A stretch of DNA of 64,000 bases from Hyphomicrobium sp. CS1BSMeth3. Its GTDB lineage: Bacteria; Pseudomonadota; Alphaproteobacteria; Rhizobiales; Hyphomicrobiaceae. Location: positions 1,736,001 to 1,800,000 of the forward strand of contig NZ_FPEI01000006.1 in NCBI RefSeq assembly GCF_900117415.1, read 5' to 3'. Below the pieces are notes generated by a model that was not told the origin of the DNA, did no database searches, and saw only the letters and a list, made by a program, of their open reading frames with translations. Position numbers and translations under genes: made by a program. Of the stretch, positions 58,018 through 64,000 are shown in pieces; position 1 is the stretch's first letter, and each line of letters starts with the position of its first letter.

Positions 58018-60005
58018 TCCGCCGGAGCCGGAGTTGGTGCCGGCCTGCGCGGCCGCCGCCGGCTCGGTGCGCCGACGCGCAGCCGCCGGTCGCTCAGCGA
58101 GAAAGCACCGCCGATGAACATGATGACGGCACCGATCCAGATGAGGCGCACAAGCGGATTGAAGTAGAGCCGCACGGCCCAGGCCCCATCGCCCGCGTCA
58201 TCGCCGAGCACGGCATAGAGATCACCCGCGAGCGCGACATAGATGCCGGCCTCGCTCGTCGCCTGCGGCGGCGCGTTGTACTGCCGCTTGGAGGGCGCGA
58301 GCTCGGTGACGAGGCTGCCGCCCCGCGAGACGGTCATGAGGCCGATGATCTCGCGGTAGTTCGGCCCGTCGTTCGGCGCCACGCCCTTGAAGGTGAGCTC
58401 GTAGCCGGCAATTTGCGCCGTCTGGCCGGGGCGCATGGTGAGGATCTTCTCGCTCTGCCAGGCGCTCGTCGCGGCAATGCCGATCACCATGATGCCGACA
58501 CCGGCATGCGCAATTGCCGTGCCGTACACCGAGCGCGGCAGATTGCCGAGACGGCGCAGCACCTCGGCACCTTGGGCATTGCCGGCGCGGGCGCGGAACA
58601 GAAGCTCGCTGATAGCGCCCGCGACCACCCACACGCCGAGTGCGATGGCAAAGGGCGCGAGCCACGGGCCCCGCTCGACGAATGCGAACACGACGACAGC
58701 GGCGCCGATGGCCAGAAGCCCCGCAATCATGAGGCGCTGCAGGGCCGCGTAGACATCACCGCGCTTCCAGGCGAGCAGCGGGCCAAAGGGCAGCGCGAGC
58801 AGTAGCGGCACCATGAGCGGCACGAAGGTCGCGTTGAAGTAGGGCGGGCCGACGGAGATCTTGGCGCCGTTGATGGCTTCGAGCGCGAGCGGATAGAGCG
58901 TACCGACGAGCACGGTGCCGGTCGCCGTCGTGAGCAGCACGTTGTTGAGGACGAGCCCACCCTCGCGGCTGATCGGCGCGAAGAGACCGCCCTGGCGCAG
59001 GCTCGGCGCGCGCCAAGCATAGAGCGTGAGTGCGCCGCCGATGAAGACGCTCATGATGCCGAGGATGAACACGCCGCGCTGCGGGTCCACGGCAAAGGCG
59101 TGCACCGACGAGAGCACGCCCGAGCGCACGAGGAACGCGCCCATGAGCGAGAGCGAGAAGGTCAGGATCGCGAGCAGGATCGTCCAGACCTTGAGCGCCT
59201 CGCGCTTTTCCATGACGACGGCGGAATGCAGGAGCGCCGTGCCGGCGAGCCAGGGCATGAAGGAGGCATTCTCGACCGGGTCCCAGAACCACCAGCCACC
59301 CCAGCCGAGCTCGTAGTAGGCCCACCATGAGCCCATGGCGATGCCGACCGTCAGACACATCCAGGCGGCAAGCGTCCACGGTCTGACCCAGCGCGCCCAC
59401 GCGGCATCCGTGCGCCCTTCGATCAGCCCCGCGATCGCGAACGAGTAGGCCATGGAGAAGCCGACATAGCCCGCATAGAGGAAGGGTGGATGGAAGGCGA
59501 GTGCCGGGTCCTGCAGAATGGGATTGAGGCCGCGCCCATCGAGCGGCACGGGATCGAGGCGCGTGAACGGGTTCGACGTGAGCAGGATGAAGAGCAGGAA
59601 GGCGAGCGCGATCGAGGCTTGCACGCTCAGCACGTTGGCGCGCAGCGTCGTCGGCAGGTTCGATCCGAAGGCTGCGACCGCAGCGCCGAAGAGCGCCAGG
59701 ATCAGCACCCAGAGCAGCATCGAGCCCTCGTGGTTCCCCCATACGCCCGAGATGCGGTAGATGAGCGGCTTCGTCGAATGCGAATTGGCCCAGACGTTCG
59801 AGACCGAGAAGTCGCTGACGATATAGGCGTGCGTGAGCGCGCCGAAGGCGACGATGAGGAGGCCGAGCTGAAGGAGTGCGGCCGGCTCGCCAACGCGCAT
59901 GAGGCGGGCTTCTCCGATCTGCGCGCCCCACGCCGGCAGGATCACCTGCACGAGGCAGATGAGAAAGGCGAGGACCAGCGCGAAGTGACCAAGCTCGACG
60001 ATCAT
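58014..60005 (-). CDS. ccmF: Heme lyase CcmF
   Basis: This 663-residue integral membrane protein is the cytochrome c heme lyase of system I. It has about 15 membrane helices, the tryptophan-rich WWD heme-handling motif [18 protein letters not shown] and the conserved HEGSMLLW region. It accepts heme from CcmE and joins it to apocytochrome with CcmH. The start at 60005 follows family alignment; it begins 19 bases after the ccmE stop. Translationally coupled to ccmH. Confidence 0.96.
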   Translation of the reverse strand: MIVELGHFALVLAFLICLVQVILPAWGAQIGEARLMRVGEPAALLQLGLLIVAFGALTHAYIVSDFSVSNVWANSHSTKPLIYRISGVWGNHEGSMLLWVLILALFGAAVAAFGSNLPTTLRANVLSVQASIALAFLLFILLTSNPFTRLDPVPLDGRGLNPILQDPALAFHPPFLYAGYVGFSMAYSFAIAGLIEGRTDAAWARWVRPWTLAAWMCLTVGIAMGSWWAYYELGWGGWWFWDPVENASFMPWLAGTALLHSAVVMEKREALKVWTILLAILTFSLSLMGAFLVRSGVLSSVHAFAVDPQRGVFILGIMSVFIGGALTLYAWRAPSLRQGGLFAPISREGGLVLNNVLLTTATGTVLVGTLYPLALEAINGAKISVGPPYFNATFVPLMVPLLLALPFGPLLAWKRGDVYAALQRLMIAGLLAIGAAVVVFAFVERGPWLAPFAIALGVWVVAGAISELLFRARAGNAQGAEVLRRLGNLPRSVYGTAIAHAGVGIMVIGIAATSAWQSEKILTMRPGQTAQIAGYELTFKGVAPNDGPNYREIIGLMTVSRGGSLVTELAPSKRQYNAPPQATSEAGIYVALAGDLYAVLGDDAGDGAWAVRLYFNPLVRLIWIGAVIMFIGGAFSLSDRRLRVGAPSRRRPRRPAPTPAPAE

Positions 60006-60024
60006 GGGCGGGCGATACCTCGCA

Positions 60025-60507
60025 TCACTTCTTCTCGCTCGCGGTCTGCGGCGTCGTGGCTGCAGGGGGCGGCACACCATGCTGCCAGAGGCCTTTTTCC
60101 TTGAGCGCCTTGGCGACCTCGGGCGGCATGTAGTTCTCATCGTGCTTGGCGAGCACGGTATCGGCACGGAAGACGCGGCCGGCTTCGAGCTTGCCTTCGG
60201 TCACCACGCCCTGCCCCTCGCGGAAGAGATCAGGCAGGACGCCGCGATAGCGCACGGTGACCTGCTCGGCCGTGTCCGTGATGGCGAACTCGACGTCCGC
60301 GCCTTGCCCACGCTTCACGCTGCCCGTGGCGACGAGGCCACCGAGGCGGATGCGCTGGCCTTCGGGAATGCCCTTGGCCGTGAGATCGCTCGGCGTGTGG
60401 AAGAAGACGATGGAATCGCGCAGCGCCATCAGCACGAGCCCGACCGCGACGGCGAGCACGCAAAGCGCGCCACCAATCAGAATGCCTCTGCGGCGGCGGC
60501 GGGTCAC
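60025..60507 (-). CDS. ccmE: Heme chaperone CcmE
   Basis: A 160-residue periplasmic heme chaperone with an N-terminal membrane anchor ([21 protein letters not shown], 9-29) and an OB-fold domain. The heme-binding HxxxY motif is His122-Asp-Glu-Asn-Tyr126 ([12 protein letters not shown]). The start is GTG at 60507 with AAGGAG 9 bases upstream; an upstream in-frame ATG overlaps ccmI. It lies between ccmI and ccmF in the maturation operon. Confidence 0.95.
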   Translation of the reverse strand: MTRRRRRGILIGGALCVLAVAVGLVLMALRDSIVFFHTPSDLTAKGIPEGQRIRLGGLVATGSVKRGQGADVEFAITDTAEQVTVRYRGVLPDLFREGQGVVTEGKLEAGRVFRADTVLAKHDENYMPPEVAKALKEKGLWQHGVPPPAATTPQTASEKK

Positions 60508-60535
60508 GTCGTCGTCTCCTTCCTCGCGATCGCAC

Positions 60536-61714
60536 TCATGATGCAAGCCCCAGTGATTGGGCCAGCGCACCGAGCGCTTCCAGCGACTGCGCCTCTCCGG
60601 TCATGGCGGCACGTGCCCGCGCGAGCGCGGCAAGCGCATCCTCGCGACGCCCGAGCACCGTATAGGCGCGGATCAAGCGCTGCCAGCCCTCGAGGTCGCG
60701 CCCGTTATCGCGCAGGCGCTTGTCGAGACCTGCGACCATGTCCTCGATCATCTGCTTGCGCGCGTCGTCAGGAAGAGACTGGATCGCGCGCACGTCCTCG
60801 TTGGCCAATGCCGGCGCCAGGCCGGTGGACTTCGCTTCGGGCGCTGCATCCTTCTTCGCGGTGGGCGCCGGCTCGGTCGCTAGCCCGAGCTTCGTGCGCA
60901 TGGTCTGCCAGCGCGCTTCGACCATGGGACGCCAGGGCGCCGCAGCCTCGCCTTCGGTGAGGAGCTGCGCGTAGACTTTCACAGCATCCTCGAAGCGGCC
61001 ATCCTGCTCGGCAGCGACCGCGAGCCAGAAGCGCGGCTCCATCCGGTCGGGTGCAAGCTCCCGCAAGCGCTCGTAGGACTTGCGCGCGATTTCCGTGACG
61101 ATGCCGTCGTTGGCGAGCACGTGCGCCTCAGCGAGACCGGCGAGCCGGTCCGTACTCTCACCCACGAGACGGAGTGCACGCTGGAAGGCATCAGCCGCTT
61201 CGGGATAGCGCCCGAGCCGCAGGTAGACCGGCGCGATGACATCCCAACCGCGACCGTCCTCGGGATGCGAACGCAGGCGCTCCTCCACCTTGGCAACGAG
61301 CTGGGCGACGCTCGGCGCCGCGCCGGGGGCCGGCCCTCGCGCCGCGAACGGCTGGCCCGGCTGATTGGGCGCTCCGACGGCGAGATAAACAGCGATCGCC
61401 AGCACGGGGAGAGCCGCGGCCACGACCGTGGCGACCGTTCGAAGCTCCCGCGACGCGGCTGTCCCAGGCGCATCTTTTGTGGCATCGGCCGTCGCCAGCA
61501 GCCTTCGCGCAATCTCGACGCGGGCCGCCTCGGCCTCGGTCTCGGCGATCAGGCCGCGCGCGCGATCAGCCTCGATCTCCGCGAGCTGGTCGCGATAAAC
61601 GGCCGTGCCCGTCGGCTGAAGGGAGGTGTCCGTGGGCGTGCCGACGAGCAGCGGCCGCAGCAGCGCCGCCACGACGCCGGCTGTCAGAACCGCAAACCCA
61701 AGCCAGAGCAACAT
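60536..61714 (-). CDS. ccmI: Cytochrome c maturation protein CcmI (CycH)
   Basis: This 392-residue protein is the first gene of the maturation operon. It has two N-terminal membrane helices flanking a coiled-coil cytoplasmic loop ([18 protein letters not shown], then [18 protein letters not shown]), followed by a periplasmic TPR domain (repeats from about residue 130: [25 protein letters not shown] and later units). CcmI chaperones apocytochromes to the CcmF/H complex. The loop-type leucine-zipper-like region is usual in alphaproteobacteria. Confidence 0.93.
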   Translation of the reverse strand: MLLWLGFAVLTAGVVAALLRPLLVGTPTDTSLQPTGTAVYRDQLAEIEADRARGLIAETEAEAARVEIARRLLATADATKDAPGTAASRELRTVATVVAAALPVLAIAVYLAVGAPNQPGQPFAARGPAPGAAPSVAQLVAKVEERLRSHPEDGRGWDVIAPVYLRLGRYPEAADAFQRALRLVGESTDRLAGLAEAHVLANDGIVTEIARKSYERLRELAPDRMEPRFWLAVAAEQDGRFEDAVKVYAQLLTEGEAAAPWRPMVEARWQTMRTKLGLATEPAPTAKKDAAPEAKSTGLAPALANEDVRAIQSLPDDARKQMIEDMVAGLDKRLRDNGRDLEGWQRLIRAYTVLGRREDALAALARARAAMTGEAQSLEALGALAQSLGLAS

Positions 61715-61873
61715 CCACGCACCTCTCGTCCCCGCCCCGGCATGGGGCGAGGTGCAGCCATATGGCCCGTCAATAAGGACGCCCGGTCACCCTTGCAAGG
61801 CGACCCGCCCGCACAGTGGCGGGAGACGCGTCCTCGGCCCTGATTAGGCGCAAATATGAGCTGCACTGCGGCA

Positions 61874-63256
61874 TCACGCCGCCGGCAGCACGAGCCGCGC
61901 GCTCAGCCCGCCCGCCGGAGCCGCCTCCAGATGGAACGTGCCGCCATAGCTCTGCACGAGATCTGCGACAATGGAGAGGCCGAGGCCGGATCCGGGCTTG
62001 CTCTCGTCGAGGCGGCGGCCGCGCTTGACGGCCTGCGCCCGCTGCTCCGCATTGAGGCCGGGACCGTCATCCGCGACGGTAATCTCGACGACACGGTGAG
62101 GCCGCAAACCGTCCGCCTCGCGCAGGACAGCGTTCACCGTGACCTGGCTCCCCGCCCACTTGCAGGCATTGTCGAGCAGATTGCCGAGCATCTCCTCGAG
62201 GTCCTGCCGCTCGCCGCGGAAGCGGGCGCCGGGCGCGCACTCGACGCTCATGTCGAGCTGGCGATCGCGATAGATGCGCGAGACGGCGCGAACCAGCCCG
62301 CGCAGTACGCCCTCGACCTCCGTCACCGTCCCGATGATGCCGAGCTGGGCAGCCACCCGGGCACGATCCAAGTAGTGATTGATCTGGTCGCGCATGATAT
62401 CGCCCTGCTCGGCGATCTTGTCGCCGAAGGGCGACCGCTCCTCACGCGCCTCGTTGATCACGACGGCGAGCGGTGTCTTCAGCGCGTGAGCGAGATTGCC
62501 GACCTGCGTGCGCGCACGCTCGATGGTGTCGTGGTTGGCCTGGATGAGCGCGTTGAGCTCGGCCCGGAGCGGCTCGATCTCTGCCGGAAGATCCCCGCCG
62601 AGTTGCCGCTCGCGCCCCGAGCGGATGTCGGCAAGCCCCTGCTCGATGGAGCGCAGCGGCTGCAGGCCGTAGCGCACCTGCACGAAAGTTGCGCCGACGA
62701 GGCCCAGTCCGGCAAGGGCGAGTGCCATCACGAGCGGAAGGCGGAACTCGTCGAGGCGGCCTTCGATGAAGTCGCGGTTGCCGGCAACGACATAAGAGTA
62801 GTTGCTCGGCGCTTCGTCATCACCGAAGTTGAAGATCGTCTCGCCGACGCGCAGCGGCTCGCCGAGCGGTCCGGTGGCTTCGGTCCAGCGGATGTTGTTG
62901 CTGTCGGGCCTGGTGTTCGTCGCTGAAGGGAGCGGCAACACCTCGCTTGCGAGCGACGCCGATACCATGCGGCGCCCCGGGCTGTTTCCGAGCGGCGTGA
63001 TCTGCCAGTACCAGCCCGAATGCGTCACCTCGAAGAGCGGCTCGCCGACATTCCTCGGAAAGCGCGGCTCGGAGCCGCCATCGTCGGTGCTGAAGGCGAT
63101 GACGAGCGTCAGAAGCTGGCTTATGCGCGTATCGTGCGCGCTGGCGAGCTCGCGCTGGCGCACGTAGTCGATGGCAAGACCGGCAACAGGAAGGACGAGC
63201 AGCGTCCAGACGGCCGCCGTCGCAAAGAGACGAAACGCAAGGGAGTTAACTTTCAT
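61874..63256 (-). CDS. Sensor histidine kinase (PhoQ/FeuQ-like)
   Basis: This 460-residue inner-membrane kinase has two membrane helices (about 8-30 and 177-197) around a periplasmic sensor, a HAMP-like stretch (LQPLRSIEQGLADIRSG), the phosphoacceptor box NLAHALKTPLAVV, and the ATPase boxes NLLDNACKWA, VADDGPGL and GSGLGLSIVADL. The form matches the PhoQ/FeuQ type. The ATG at 63256 overlaps the response-regulator gene by 11 bases with GAGGG upstream, so the pair is translationally coupled. The signal is unknown. Confidence 0.92.
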   Translation of the reverse strand: MKVNSLAFRLFATAAVWTLLVLPVAGLAIDYVRQRELASAHDTRISQLLTLVIAFSTDDGGSEPRFPRNVGEPLFEVTHSGWYWQITPLGNSPGRRMVSASLASEVLPLPSATNTRPDSNNIRWTEATGPLGEPLRVGETIFNFGDDEAPSNYSYVVAGNRDFIEGRLDEFRLPLVMALALAGLGLVGATFVQVRYGLQPLRSIEQGLADIRSGRERQLGGDLPAEIEPLRAELNALIQANHDTIERARTQVGNLAHALKTPLAVVINEAREERSPFGDKIAEQGDIMRDQINHYLDRARVAAQLGIIGTVTEVEGVLRGLVRAVSRIYRDRQLDMSVECAPGARFRGERQDLEEMLGNLLDNACKWAGSQVTVNAVLREADGLRPHRVVEITVADDGPGLNAEQRAQAVKRGRRLDESKPGSGLGLSIVADLVQSYGGTFHLEAAPAGGLSARLVLPAA

Positions 63257-63917
63257 CACCCTCACGCGTCAGGCGATAGCCGAGCCCGCGCACCGTCTTG
63301 ATCATCTCGGGCGGGATCTTGCGCCTCAGACGGCCGATGAACACCTCGATGGTGTTCGAGTCGCGGTCGAAGTCCTGATCGTAGAGATGCTCGACGAGCT
63401 CGGTCCGTGAGACGACCCGCTCGTTGTGATGCATGAGATAAGCGAGCAGGCGGTACTCGTGCGAGGTCAGCTTCACCGGCTGGCCGCCCATGGAAACCCG
63501 CGCGGTCTTGGTGTCGAGGCGGAGCGGGCCGACCTCGATCTCGCTGCGGGCGTGCCCCGTCAGGCGGCGCACCTGGGCGCGGATGCGGGCCAGCAGCTCC
63601 TCCATGTGGAAGGGCTTGGCAAGATAATCGTCCGCGCCGGCGTCCATGCCCTGGACCTTGTCGCTCCAGCGATCGCGCGCGGTGAGCAGGATGACCGGCA
63701 TGTTGCGTTCCGCGCGCCGCCACTGCTCGAGGACGCTGATGCCGTCCTTCTTCGGCAGGCCGATGTCGAGGATCACGATGTCGTAGGGCTCGGTCTCGCC
63801 GAGGAAATAGCCTTCCTCGCCGTCGTGCGCGCAGTCGACGGCGTATCCCGCGTCGACCAGTGCAGTGGAAAGTTGACGATTGAGATCAGGATCGTCCTCG
63901 ACCACCAGCACACGCAT
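63246..63917 (-). CDS. Response regulator (OmpR/PhoP/FeuP-like)
   Basis: This 223-residue regulator has an N-terminal receiver domain with phosphoacceptor Asp51 (IVILDIGLPKKDG) and conserved Lys (YLAKPF), and a C-terminal winged helix (LTSHEYRLLAYLMHH...SNTIEVFIGRLRRKI). It resembles PhoP/FeuP, which in Rhizobiales controls envelope functions such as cyclic-glucan export. The start at 63917 follows GAGGGG; an upstream in-frame ATG at 63953 lacks homology. It is followed by its cognate kinase and then the ccm operon. Its upstream partner genes lie beyond the window edge. Confidence 0.93.
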   Translation of the reverse strand: MRVLVVEDDPDLNRQLSTALVDAGYAVDCAHDGEEGYFLGETEPYDIVILDIGLPKKDGISVLEQWRRAERNMPVILLTARDRWSDKVQGMDAGADDYLAKPFHMEELLARIRAQVRRLTGHARSEIEVGPLRLDTKTARVSMGGQPVKLTSHEYRLLAYLMHHNERVVSRTELVEHLYDQDFDRDSNTIEVFIGRLRRKIPPEMIKTVRGLGYRLTREGDES

Positions 63918-64000
63918 GGCGTCACGTCCCCTCGCCTGAGATGCCCCGTGCATGGCTACTCACCCGCGTTTGCCGAAAACATCGGACGGAGCGGATTTTA

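Overview
The window is a 64 kb chromosomal segment of a GC-rich alphaproteobacterium, most likely Hyphomicrobiales (Rhizobiales). This rests on gene content and order typical of that group: scpB-scpA-nagZ-SPOR-argS-dgt//erpA, tpiA-secG-pyrG, trpS-usp-nfuA-tsaB-rimI, ccmIEFH next to a FeuP/FeuQ-like two-component pair, and a BcsS-like outer-membrane protein. No rRNA, tRNA, phage, transposase or CRISPR array was recognised. Genes are dense and mostly housekeeping.

Layout. 0-5.5 kb: the end of addA, trxA, a DUF1194 secreted protein, a GyrI-like protein, and a nitroreductase/uracil-DNA glycosylase pair. 5.5-15.9 kb: ETF-quinone oxidoreductase, a lipoprotein with an HExxH motif, a FtsB-like protein, BcsS-like barrel, trmB, pepA, recQ, a DedA protein. 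16-20.4 kb: a complete TRAP transporter (dctP-Q-M) and a ROK-family protein whose motifs occur in circularly permuted order. 20.6-25.7 kb: trpS, usp, nfuA, RutE-like reductase, tsaB, rimI, NIPSNAP. 26-37 kb: accessory metabolism (acyl-CoA synthetase, two MFS exporters, a chromate-resistance pair, malic enzyme, SDR, an orphan ABC ATPase). 37-46 kb: scpB, scpA, nagZ, SPOR, argS, dgt and divergent erpA. 45.8-52.7 kb: ppiD, tpiA, a Lys/Ala/Pro-rich periplasmic protein, secG, pyrG, TauE/SafE. 52.8-56.6 kb: divergent acyl-CoA synthetase and FadJ-like beta-oxidation enzyme. 56.7-63.9 kb: an ArsR regulator/cytochrome c operon, the cytochrome c maturation operon ccmIEFH, and a two-component system.

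Functional links. Cytochrome c maturation genes sit beside a small cytochrome c controlled by an ArsR protein that has the cysteine pair and spacing of sulfide sensors. ETF-QO, two acyl-CoA synthetases and FadJ point to fatty-acid oxidation feeding the quinone pool. ErpA and Nfu supply Fe-S clusters.

The most unusual items are the permuted ROK protein, the candidate sulfide-responsive arsR-cytochrome operon with an operator overlapping its promoter, and a modular family of structured intergenic repeats (modules A, B, C here). These fill the only three gene-free stretches longer than 300 bases, and all three of those lie between convergent genes.
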